Assembly: GCF_030345095.1 (NCBI RefSeq)
Contig: NZ_CP128360.1
Location: forward strand, 5,518,001-5,582,000
Length of the DNA: 64,000 nt
Origin: Solwaraspora sp. WMMA2056
GTDB lineage: Bacteria > Actinomycetota > Actinomycetes > Mycobacteriales > Micromonosporaceae
Direction of reading: 5' to 3'
Shown: positions 53,556-60,588 of the stretch, piece by piece
Layout of the letters: each line of letters opens with the position of its first letter
Position numbering within the stretch: the stretch's first letter is position 1
The notes under the pieces: model-generated
The model's input: only the letters and a program-made list of their open reading frames with translations
Databases searched by the model: none
Told to the model about the DNA's origin: nothing
Translations under genes and position numbers: made by a program

Positions 53556-53938
53556 CCGTCTACCTCGACGTCGAAGACCTGCTGGAGATCGGCTCGATCG
53601 TCTTCGGCACGCCGGCCAAGGTCCGCGACTACGGGCTGCTCGCCTCCGCCGCTGCCCGACCGAGCACGATCGTCTTCGGGCAGGAGGCCTACCCCGACCT
53701 CGCTGGCAAAGCGGCCAGCCTGCTGCACTCGATCTGCGGCAACCACGCACTTGTCGACGGCAACAAACGCCTGGCGTGGGCCGCCGCGCTGGTCTTCATC
53801 AACCTCAACACCGGGACGCCGATCCCGGACGTCAATGTCGACCGCGCCGAGGCGTTCATGCTCGCGGTCGCCGACGGCAGCCTGCACGAGGTCGACGCGA
53901 TCGCCGCCGAGCTGCGACGGCTTGGCGTCGTCTACTGA
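53552..53938 (+). CDS. doc: Doc-like (Fic-fold) toxin
   Basis: A 128-residue death-on-curing protein. The Fic/Doc motif HALVDGNKRLAWAAALVFINLNG-like segment (H-x-F/L-x-D-G-N-K-R) lies near residue 65. In place of the second Arg/Gly of AMP-transferring Fic enzymes it has the short Doc form, so it is expected to be a kinase that phosphorylates EF-Tu as phage P1 Doc does. It is paired with a ribbon-helix-helix antitoxin rather than Phd, a common swap in actinomycetes. Confidence 0.9.
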   Translation: MTVYLDVEDLLEIGSIVFGTPAKVRDYGLLASAAARPSTIVFGQEAYPDLAGKAASLLHSICGNHALVDGNKRLAWAAALVFINLNTGTPIPDVNVDRAEAFMLAVADGSLHEVDAIAAELRRLGVVY

Positions 53939-54014
53939 GCGCCCCCGGTTCGTCGGTACTGCCGGCGCATACCGTTGATGGCGGGATGTTCGCGCCGAAT
54001 TGAAAGCGTCGACT

Positions 54015-54140
54015 TTAGCGAGGCAGTTGGGCAGTGGTCAGTTCGCCGCAGCGGGGGCACCAGCGGCTCTTCACCTTGAACGAGAACAGCCCGGCGAGGT
54101 AGCCGAGCAACACGGCGCTGGTCAGGGCACAAACGTCCAT
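54015..54140 (-). CDS. 41-residue membrane protein with CPRC zinc-ribbon half
   Basis: A very short gene: MDVCALTSAVLLGYLAGLFS is one hydrophobic span, followed by the basic FKVKSRW and CPRCGELT, half of a zinc ribbon. The span ahead of a CPxCG knuckle suggests a membrane-bound dimer sharing one metal. Support is limited to composition and the clean frame from ATG to TAA. It lies in the accessory patch before two small genes on the same strand. Confidence 0.5.
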   Translation of the reverse strand: MDVCALTSAVLLGYLAGLFSFKVKSRWCPRCGELTTAQLPR

Positions 54141-54243
54141 CGTGATCCACTTTCCATTGCAGTTTGGAATGGGTCGGGCTGGTGGTTGCCGCCACCGGCC
54201 CGACCCCGGCTCAAGCGGACGGCGGGCAGCGGGCTGCAGAGGT

Positions 54244-54528
54244 CTACGGATGTGCGGCGGGGAAGGGGTCGACGCCGTTGGGCGGCTGGTGCCGCTGCAG
54301 TACGCCGGGACGAGCCAACGCGGACTTGTAGACGCCGATCGCGGCCATCCGCCCGTCCCGACCCGCCAACGTGATCGTGGCGAGGATGCCGACCACCGGG
54401 GAATCGGCGTCGTCCAGGCCGTACCGGATGTCGGAGACCCGGACCGTCATCGACCGGTCGCCGAACACCCAGTCGGCCTTGCCGAGATGCAGGGTGTCAC
54501 CGACCCGCAGGAGTTCACCGTCGGCCAT
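54244..54528 (-). CDS. Small conserved-looking protein of unknown function
   Basis: A 94-residue protein, MADGELLRVGDTLHLGKADWVFGDRSMTVRVSDIRYGLDDADSP, then VVGILATITLAGRDGRMAAIGVYKSALARP, which looks like a compact beta-barrel. No catalytic motif. Its ATG overlaps the stop of the preceding gene by one base (TGATG), so the two are coupled. Genes like this accompany GntR regulators in actinomycete integrative elements, which is why I regard the patch as possibly plasmid-derived. Confidence 0.55.
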   Translation of the reverse strand: MADGELLRVGDTLHLGKADWVFGDRSMTVRVSDIRYGLDDADSPVVGILATITLAGRDGRMAAIGVYKSALARPGVLQRHQPPNGVDPFPAAHP

Positions 54529-55001
54529 CAGTCGTCCCGCCCGTCGTGGACGTACCCGTCCGGCCAGAGCCCGGCGTACTGCAACACCGCCCGCACCCGA
54601 CGCGCCTTGACCTGGTCCCACCGGTCCAGCACCGCCAACGCGCTGGTGAACGGCGGACACAGCGCCGGCCCGTCGCACGCCCGGCACTCGGCCAACCGAC
54701 TCGGCATGTGCACGGCGACCGTCTCCCGCGCCCGGTCCAACACGTCAGCGTCCGGCCGGTTCCGCATCGCCGCCGCCACCTCGTCCAGCACCGCCCGCTC
54801 GGCGTCAACAGCCGCACGCTCGGCATCCGGCGCAGACGCCACCCCACGCGCGGCCAGCAGCCGGAAACGCGGATCACTCCCGATGTCCGTCTGCCCCGGC
54901 GTCCGTCGCGGCAACGGCGGCCGGTTCGGCGTCGGACCTTCATTGCGAACGACGTACGGCGACCCGCCATACCTACTGCGGGGACCTTGGTTCCTGGTCA
55001 A
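54528..55001 (-). CDS. Protein of unknown function with a Cys cluster
   Basis: A 157-residue protein. The TTG start (MTRNQGPRSRYGG...) has AAGGAG six bases ahead; the frame upstream is open much further but without a ribosome site. Residues 1-50 are basic and proline-rich. Residues 65-157 are helical with LAECRACDGPALCPPFTSALAVLDRWD, a C-x2-C-x6-C arrangement that could bind a metal. Function unknown. Confidence 0.55.
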   Translation of the reverse strand: MTRNQGPRSRYGGSPYVVRNEGPTPNRPPLPRRTPGQTDIGSDPRFRLLAARGVASAPDAERAAVDAERAVLDEVAAAMRNRPDADVLDRARETVAVHMPSRLAECRACDGPALCPPFTSALAVLDRWDQVKARRVRAVLQYAGLWPDGYVHDGRDD

Positions 55002-55301
55002 GAGCTTCTCCTTCGCAGGGAGGACTGTTGAGAGGTCTGCGGCAGGTACAGGGCCGAATTCAGGCACAGCGGGCAAGAGCACTGGGGTCACCAGTGCCCT
55101 CGATTCAACATCCGTGATCCGTGGGGGCCGGGATCCTTGGCCGACTGACCAGCGCAGGAACCTCAAGTAAGCAGAGCTTATAATGATTGTGATAAGGCTG
55201 CAAGTGGCGTTGGCCAACAAGGTTCCCCACCCGAGTACGGTCAGTGAGCCAAGCCGCCACGCATCCGGCACCATGATCGGAGGCAGCAACCGGAGGCAAC
55301 C
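55002..55301. promoter_or_regulatory. 300-bp control region between divergent accessory genes
   Basis: This gap contains TATAAT (55179-55184) inside the imperfect palindrome AGCTTAT...ATAAGGCT (about 55176-55200), in an AT-rich spot. The arrangement suits an operator for the GntR/UTRA proteins just downstream. No gene is seen in it. The downstream ATG has CGGAGGCAACC ahead. Confidence 0.4.
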
Positions 55302-55844
55302 ATGACAGACCAAGGCTGGACCAGCAGCTCAGACCCGTACCTCGTCGCGCAGCAGCACGACGCGTGGTCCGCCGAGGCCGCCGGCCGGGGACGCGTCGGC
55401 ACCCAACAGCTCCTCGGCGTCGAGACCGTCGACGCGGACACACAGGTCAGACGCGCACTCGGACTCGCCGCCGGCGAACGAGCCATCGTCCGCCGCCGAC
55501 TCATCCTCGAAGACGACCGGCCCGTCGAACTCGCCGACTCCTACTACCCGGAACCCATCGCCGCCGGCACCCCACTCGCCGACAACCACAAGATCAAAGG
55601 CGGCGCGGTACGGGTCCTCACCGACCTCAACCTCACACCCCACCAGGTCACCGAACACGTCACCGCACGACGGCCGACCGACCACGAACAGGAACTCCTC
55701 GACATCGCCGCCGACGAACCACTCCTCGTCCTCACCCGCATCAGCCGCGCCGCCACCGGCCAACCCGTCGAGTACGCCGTCATGCGCACCGTGACCAGCC
55801 GCTCCACCGGCCACACCTACCAGATGCAGGTCCCACCCGCATGA
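55302..55844 (+). CDS. UTRA-domain protein without DNA-binding domain
   Basis: A 180-residue protein corresponding to the effector-binding UTRA part of GntR/HutC regulators: GTQQLLGVETVDADTQVRRALGLAAGERAIVRRRLILEDDRPVELADSYYPEPIAAGTPL and the ending ISRAATGQPVEYAVMRTVTSRSTGHTYQM. The first 30 residues (DPYLVAQQHDAWSAEAAGRGR) replace the expected winged helix. The stop overlaps the start of a complete GntR gene (ATGA). It may act as a co-sensor or decoy subunit of that protein. Confidence 0.82.
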   Translation: MTDQGWTSSSDPYLVAQQHDAWSAEAAGRGRVGTQQLLGVETVDADTQVRRALGLAAGERAIVRRRLILEDDRPVELADSYYPEPIAAGTPLADNHKIKGGAVRVLTDLNLTPHQVTEHVTARRPTDHEQELLDIAADEPLLVLTRISRAATGQPVEYAVMRTVTSRSTGHTYQMQVPPA

Positions 55845-56629
55845 CCAACGAACCCGACCCCGCCGCTGCCAATGACGTACGCGACCGCCAGCGCCAGATC
55901 GCGGCCGATCTCCGCCGACAGATCCTCACCGGCGAGTTCAAGCCCGGCGACAAGGTGCCCTCCACGGCCCAGCTCTGCGAGCGGTACGGCGTCTCCAACC
56001 TCACCACCCAACGCGCACTCGCCATCCTCAAGAAGCAAGGATTCGTCCGTGGCGAGTCCGGGGTCGGCGTGTTCGTCACTGCCAACCAGCCGATCGTGGT
56101 CGAAGCGAACCACTACCCGGGCCAGACCAGCAGCGCCAATCCGTACCCGTGGATCAGTGAGATCGCCAGTCACGGCCGCCGCAAGACCAGCCGCCTGCTC
56201 TCCGTTGACGAGGTAACGCCGCCGGTCGCGGTCGCCGCGGCGTACGACCTCGAACCCGACACCAGCGTCATCCGCCGGCGGCTTCTGCTCCTGCTCGACG
56301 ACGTCCCGGCCGAACTGGTTACCAACTACTACCGCACCGACCTCGCGCATGGCACCTCGCTCGCCGAGCACCGCCTGATCAAAGGCGGATCCCTCCGGGT
56401 GCTCGCCGAACTCGGCAAGCACGCCGGACCAGCCGTCGACGACGTCGAAGCCACCATGCCCACCATCGACGAGTTCATCGCCCTACAGATGCCCGACGAC
56501 ATGCCCGTGCTGCGCCAGTTCCGCATCATCTACACCACCCACGGCGAACCCATCGAAGTGACCGAGATGATCAAAGCCGCCCACCGGCACAAGGCCAGAT
56601 ACCTCCTACCCGGACCGCAGGAAGGCTGA
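55841..56629 (+). CDS. GntR-family regulator with UTRA domain (KorSA-like)
   Basis: A 262-residue GntR/HutC-type regulator. The winged helix is at about residues 15-78 (QIAADLRRQILTGEFKPGDKVPSTAQLCERYGVSNLTTQRALAILKKQGFVRGESGVGVFV), followed by a UTRA domain with VIRRRLLLLLDDVPAELVTNYYRTDLAHGTSLAEHRLIKGG. The two consecutive UTRA proteins share the layout of this domain. Regulators of this type control transfer genes of actinomycete integrative elements, but no transfer gene is in the window. Confidence 0.88.
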   Translation: MTNEPDPAAANDVRDRQRQIAADLRRQILTGEFKPGDKVPSTAQLCERYGVSNLTTQRALAILKKQGFVRGESGVGVFVTANQPIVVEANHYPGQTSSANPYPWISEIASHGRRKTSRLLSVDEVTPPVAVAAAYDLEPDTSVIRRRLLLLLDDVPAELVTNYYRTDLAHGTSLAEHRLIKGGSLRVLAELGKHAGPAVDDVEATMPTIDEFIALQMPDDMPVLRQFRIIYTTHGEPIEVTEMIKAAHRHKARYLLPGPQEG

Positions 56630-56683
56630 CCCTTCGGTGCTTCCTGCCGGACCTGGAAAGATCGACGGCGCCGAGGCGGCGAC

Positions 56684-57196
56684 TCAGTCAACCAGGTCAG
56701 CGCGGGGGTCGATCACCCAATGGTGCGACCGGATGACGCGGTCGGCGAACGGCACGCTGGTCTCGCCAAGCAACGTGAATCCGAGGCTTCGGCAGACACC
56801 GTTCGACGCGACGTTGGACACCGCCGGGTACGCGTGCACACTGCCCCAACGGCCGTCGGCGGCAGCCCGACGCAGCAGCGTACCGGCCGCCCACCTGGCA
56901 AGCCCTCGGCCCTGAAACTCGGGCAGCACCATCCACCCGATCTCGGACACCGGCCCGTCGTCGAGGTCATGGGTCCACAGAGCCACCGAACCGGCGACCG
57001 TGGTCGGGTCGGCCGCGTCCGGCACGATCATCTTGATCCACTGGGTGTCGGCGGCCGCCGACTGGACGTCCCGCTCGACCTTGGCCGCGATGCCGTCGAC
57101 CGGCAGTGGCCCGCCGAGGTCGGCCATCATCACTGGGTCGCAGCGCATCCGGACGTACGCGTGGACATCATCGGGCCGTACGTCTCGTAGCAGCAC
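56684..57196 (-). CDS. GNAT-family N-acetyltransferase
   Basis: A 170-residue acetyltransferase. The acetyl-CoA loop is EFQGRGLARWAAGTLLRRAA (Q/R-x-x-G-x-G/A), preceded by the strand VSEIGWMVLPEF and followed by VHAYPAVSNVASNGVCRSLGFTLLGE, typical of the RimJ-like group. GTG start after GGGGGAG; the open frame upstream runs through the divergent gene and is spurious. Substrate unknown. A resistance role is possible but unsupported. Confidence 0.87.
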   Translation of the reverse strand: MLLRDVRPDDVHAYVRMRCDPVMMADLGGPLPVDGIAAKVERDVQSAAADTQWIKMIVPDAADPTTVAGSVALWTHDLDDGPVSEIGWMVLPEFQGRGLARWAAGTLLRRAAADGRWGSVHAYPAVSNVASNGVCRSLGFTLLGETSVPFADRVIRSHHWVIDPRADLVD

Positions 57197-57328
57197 GCTG
57201 ACTCCCCCTGCTTCGTCGAGCACCGCCTTCAGGTTGGCACACCGTATGCACCCATGCCGGGCCGGCTGGTCGGACCCTCGATAGAGTCGAACGCGGTACC
57301 CGCACCCACGGAGAAGGTGACCGATCAC

Positions 57329-57859
57329 ATGGCGACGCAGGTCATCGTTGTCAACGGCGGGTCCAGCTCCGGCAAGTCCGGGATCGTCCGGTGCCTCAAG
57401 CACCTGCTGCCCGGCCCGTGGATCAGCTTCGGCATCGACGACCTGATCGAGCGGTTGCCGCCGACCGTGGTGACGTTCGGCGCGCAGGGCGAGGTCATCC
57501 TCGGCGACGGCTTCGACGAGATGCAGCACGCCTGGCGGGTGGGCGTCGCGGCGATGGCGAAAGCCGGGGCACACATCATCATCGACGAGGTCTTCCTCGG
57601 CGGCGGCGCCTCCCAGGAGCAGGCCCGCCGCTATCTGGACGGCCTGTCCGTGCTGTGGGTCGGCGTACGGTGTGCCGCGGACATCGCGGCGGCGCGGGAG
57701 ATCGCCCGTGGTGACCGGGTGGTCGGAATGGCAGCGTCGCAGGCCCAGATCGTCCACCAGGGAGTCGACTACGACATCGAGGTGGACACCAGCCACCTGG
57801 AGTCGCTGGACTGTGCCCAGACGATCGCCGCGCGGGTGGACGCCACGCCGCAGGGCTGA
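57329..57859 (+). CDS. Chloramphenicol phosphotransferase-like kinase
   Basis: A 176-residue P-loop kinase. GGSSSGKSGI (residues 10-19) is the Walker A of the CPT family, and WISFGIDDLIERLP contains Asp37, the position of the catalytic base in the Streptomyces venezuelae chloramphenicol phosphotransferase. HIIIDEVFLGGG forms the Walker-B-like strand. The length matches the family (178). It may phosphorylate chloramphenicol or a related alcohol; many relatives have unknown substrates. GGAGAAGG precedes the ATG. Confidence 0.83.
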   Translation: MATQVIVVNGGSSSGKSGIVRCLKHLLPGPWISFGIDDLIERLPPTVVTFGAQGEVILGDGFDEMQHAWRVGVAAMAKAGAHIIIDEVFLGGGASQEQARRYLDGLSVLWVGVRCAADIAAAREIARGDRVVGMAASQAQIVHQGVDYDIEVDTSHLESLDCAQTIAARVDATPQG

Positions 57860-57864
57860 CCGGC

Positions 57865-59109
57865 TCAGCCCTCCGTCTCTGGAGGCTCGACGTATCTAAT
57901 TGGGCTGATCTCCGGCAGGTGCAGGAGGACGTCCACGGATCCGGCGAGGTCGTCGAGCGCGGAGTAGTGTCGCTCGTCCTCGTCGGGGTGATACATGCCC
58001 GAAACCAGGCGTACGGCGTGCCCGCCGGCCAGCCACCGCCCGACCGCGTCGGGTTTCGGCGCTGCGGTCAGGTCGACCGCGTACCCCGCGCCCAGCCTGG
58101 CCGCGACGTGGTCGAGCGTCTGGTCCAGGCTGTCGGGGCGTGGTGCCGGCAGGCGCAGGTCCCGGATACGGCCAGATCCGAAGGTGGTCAGCAGGCAGCG
58201 GTAGCGCGTCCCGAGGTGCGCGCGGAGTCGAGAGCCGAAGCCGGTCCCCCGGGCGGCGAGATGCCCGATCCCGTCCCAGACGACGGCTCGCCGGCCGGTG
58301 GCCCGCAGGTGTTCGACGAGCTGGTCTGCGGCGGCCGTCTCTTCGTCGTCGCCGCTGCGGCCTCGGCTCAGTGGGGCGGCGTGGAATCGCACGATGCGGT
58401 CGAGCGCCGCGAGTGCACGGGTCGTGGCGTCGGAGCCGGGTGCGAGCACGGCTGCCGTCGCGGTCCGGGCCTGCCGGGCCAGGTCGACGAAGGGCGCGCC
58501 GGTCCACCTGCCGTGGGCGCGTTCCACGTGTTCGCCGCCGTCGTGTGCGACCCGGATCGTCGCCAGGAGCGCTGATATCTGCTCGTGGTCGCGGGTGCCC
58601 GCCGTCAGGGCGAGGACCCGGTCGTAGTCGGCGGGCACCGTCGTGGGGCGGACGATCCCACGAATCTCCACCTGGTCGGTCGGCTGGGTGGCGTTGTGGG
58701 CGCGCAACCAGAGCAGCGCGCGGCGCAGCGACTCGGTGCGCCACGGCCCCCATACGTCGGCCAGGATCGCCTCGGGACCGGTATCTGACGTCTCCCCGGT
58801 CCTGGCCCAGCGGTCGAGCCGTGCGCCGATCCCGGTGGTGTCCTGGATGACGACGGTACGCACGCCTCGGGTCACCAACGCCTGGAGTAGGCCGACCTGC
58901 AGTTCGCTGACCTCGGCGCTCTCCCGGGTCGTCGGCGCGAGGCCGATGACCGTCGGCGCGGCATGCACATCGTGGTCTGCCCGGCTCGGCAGAAGGGCGT
59001 CGGCGAGGTCGGTCACGACGTCCCGCCACGGGGTGTCGCCGTACAGTCGCATCGGTCGGGCGTGGGTGGACAGCCAGTCGAGGACCGCCGCCGGAGCGTC
59101 GGCGCTCAT
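57865..59109 (-). CDS. Erythromycin-esterase-like protein with altered catalytic residues
   Basis: A 414-residue protein with the overall pattern of the erythromycin esterase/succinoglycan-biosynthesis family (TVIGLAPTTRESAEVSELQVGLLQALVTRGVRTVVIQDT... DVWGPWRTESLRRALLWLRAHN... VVWDGIGHLA... YRCLLTTFGSGRIR). In active members the first segment reads G-E-S-T-H-x-S/G-x-E; here it is G-L-A-P-T-T-R-E-S, without the catalytic Glu and His, and the later Glu is replaced by Gln-Asp. The histidine in GIGHLA is kept. It may therefore have another activity or none. Coupled (ATGA) to the FMN reductase. Confidence 0.72.
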   Translation of the reverse strand: MSADAPAAVLDWLSTHARPMRLYGDTPWRDVVTDLADALLPSRADHDVHAAPTVIGLAPTTRESAEVSELQVGLLQALVTRGVRTVVIQDTTGIGARLDRWARTGETSDTGPEAILADVWGPWRTESLRRALLWLRAHNATQPTDQVEIRGIVRPTTVPADYDRVLALTAGTRDHEQISALLATIRVAHDGGEHVERAHGRWTGAPFVDLARQARTATAAVLAPGSDATTRALAALDRIVRFHAAPLSRGRSGDDEETAAADQLVEHLRATGRRAVVWDGIGHLAARGTGFGSRLRAHLGTRYRCLLTTFGSGRIRDLRLPAPRPDSLDQTLDHVAARLGAGYAVDLTAAPKPDAVGRWLAGGHAVRLVSGMYHPDEDERHYSALDDLAGSVDVLLHLPEISPIRYVEPPETEG

Positions 59110-59702
59110 CGGATGCTGCCGTCGGCGGCGGGCGCGTGGGTGACGTCGAGCGCCCCGGCCAGCTCGGCCAGCAGGCGGGCGCGGGACTCGACATCGCCGG
59201 CCTTCGGCGCGTACCGGCCGTCGACGACCTGCTGCGGCGAAAGGTGCAGCGACGTGGCAACCGGGCGCATCCGCAGCTCCTCGGCCACCTGGCGCAGCTG
59301 CGTCACGGCGCGGCCGCCGCCGGCCATCCCGTAGCCGACGAAGGCCACCGGCTTGTCGGCCCACTCGGCGTACAGGTGGTCGAGGGCGTTTTTCAGCACT
59401 CCCGGGAAGGAGGCGTTGTACTCGGGGACGACCATGACGTACGCCTGGTAGCTGGCGATCGCAGCGGCCCAGCGGCGGGTGGTCTCATGCTCGTAGCTGC
59501 CGAAGACGGCGGCGAGCGGCTCCCCCAGCATCGGCAGGTCGAAGCTGGCCAGGTCGACCAGCTCCAGGCGGAGATCCGGCTGGCTGCGGTCCGAGGCCAC
59601 CCACTGGGCGATGGCCGGTGACCGCCTCGTGGGGCGGGTGCTGCCGGCGATCACGCCGACCCGCAGCGGTCCGGTAGGGCCGGCGACGTTGTCCGTTTCC
59701 AT
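59106..59702 (-). CDS. NAD(P)H-dependent FMN reductase (flavodoxin-like)
   Basis: A 198-residue flavodoxin-fold reductase. The FMN phosphate loop is VIAGSTRPTRRSPAIAQWV, and VMVVPEYNASFPGVLKNALDHLYAEWADKPVAFVGYGMAGGGRA is the standard second FMN segment with the dimer contacts. Relatives include azoreductase/chromate-type and WrbA-like stress enzymes. It is preceded by a MerR-type promoter with a 19-bp spacer, which suggests induction by oxidants, electrophiles or drugs. Confidence 0.92.
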   Translation of the reverse strand: METDNVAGPTGPLRVGVIAGSTRPTRRSPAIAQWVASDRSQPDLRLELVDLASFDLPMLGEPLAAVFGSYEHETTRRWAAAIASYQAYVMVVPEYNASFPGVLKNALDHLYAEWADKPVAFVGYGMAGGGRAVTQLRQVAEELRMRPVATSLHLSPQQVVDGRYAPKAGDVESRARLLAELAGALDVTHAPAADGSIR

Positions 59703-59709
59703 GCCATCG

Positions 59710-59740
59710 ACGCTAAAACTTCAACATTGGTTTAAGTCAA
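59710..59740 (-). promoter_or_regulatory. MerR-type promoter with 19-bp spacer and dyad
   Basis: On the minus strand TTGACT (59740-59735), a 19-bp spacer and TAGCGT (59715-59710) precede the FMN-reductase ATG. Within the spacer ACTTCAA-CATTGG-TTTAAGT (59718-59737) is a nearly perfect dyad (one mismatch), the type of site bound by MerR-family activators that untwist overlong promoters. No merR gene is in the window. Confidence 0.65.
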
Positions 59741-59882
59741 GCGGTGACACGTCCCATGTCCACCACCGTCGCCCGGCGACACTGAGCGGTCTTGTCCACC
59801 AGAGTCGCTGGGATTCGGGGAGGGACACGGCAGAACAGAGTTCGGCTTCCGGCCGTCCGCAGTCGCTGGTGCGGCCCGCAGA

Positions 59883-60389
59883 TCAGCCGGACACCAGGTG
59901 GTAGCCGGCCCCTCGGACGGTGCGTACCCGTGGCCCGTTCGGCAGCGCGGCGAGCTTGCGACGAAGTCGCTTCACGGTGGCGTGCAGCGCGGCCCGGTCG
60001 CCCAGGTAGGCGCCGCCCCAGACCGCCTCGAACAGCTGCCGGTACGTCCACAGCCGCAGCGGCGGGCTGGCCAGCCGCAGCAGCGTCGCCCGTTCCAACG
60101 GGGTGAGCGCCAGCGCCTCGCCGCGCCAGGTGACCTCGGTGGAGACCGGATCGATCAGCAGGTCACCGAGTCGGGTCGGCCCGGCCGGCGACCGACCAAC
60201 GGTCGCCGTCGGCCCGTCGGCCACCGCCAGTTCATCGGCCACCGCCGTCGACAGCAGCATGGTCCGCAGCTCGGTGAGGTTGTTGACGACCAGTACGGCG
60301 CCGAGGTCGTCGACCCGGGACACCAGCCGCTCGCGTACCGCCGGGTCGGTGGACACGCACACCACCAACGGCACCTCGCCACCCGTCAC
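59883..60389 (-). CDS. Orphan OmpR-type winged-helix regulator with degenerate receiver
   Basis: A 168-residue protein. The C-terminal hundred residues are a clear OmpR-type winged helix (LTPLERATLLRLASPPLRLWTYRQLFEAVWG... LHATVKRLRRKLAALPNGPRVRTVRGAGYHLV). The N-terminal part (VPLVVCVSTDPAVRERLVSRVDDLGAVLVVNNLTEL) resembles a receiver's first strands but lacks the phosphoacceptor Asp region, so regulation by phosphorylation is unlikely. GTG was chosen for its GGGGGAG site; a TTG 37 codons upstream is possible. It is divergent from the subtilase gene. No kinase is adjacent. Confidence 0.8.
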   Translation of the reverse strand: MTGGEVPLVVCVSTDPAVRERLVSRVDDLGAVLVVNNLTELRTMLLSTAVADELAVADGPTATVGRSPAGPTRLGDLLIDPVSTEVTWRGEALALTPLERATLLRLASPPLRLWTYRQLFEAVWGGAYLGDRAALHATVKRLRRKLAALPNGPRVRTVRGAGYHLVSG

Positions 60390-60588
60390 CGCATCTCCCC
60401 CAGTGTGTTCCCGGGCCAGCCAACCTGCTGATAGGCCCGACGTCAACGTCCCCGTGGGAGCCTTCCCAGCACCGGTCGCTGTCCCGGTATTGTCCGGCAA
60501 TTGCCCACCTTGGTGCTTTCACCTGGTCATCGGGACCCCGAGCATGGCCGGCAGGCGGGATCCGCCTGTCACCACTGTGAGGAGAACG

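Noticed and set aside
54981-54994. GGGACCTTGGTTCC as a fifth DevR-type box
   Set aside because: It lies inside a coding region of the accessory patch, the second arm is poor, and no stress gene is next to it.
57329-59109. An antibiotic-resistance island (chloramphenicol kinase, macrolide esterase, acetyltransferase)
   Set aside because: The esterase-like protein has lost catalytic residues, the acetyltransferase has no specific drug-enzyme motif, and only the kinase keeps family catalytic residues. A resistance cluster is not supported.
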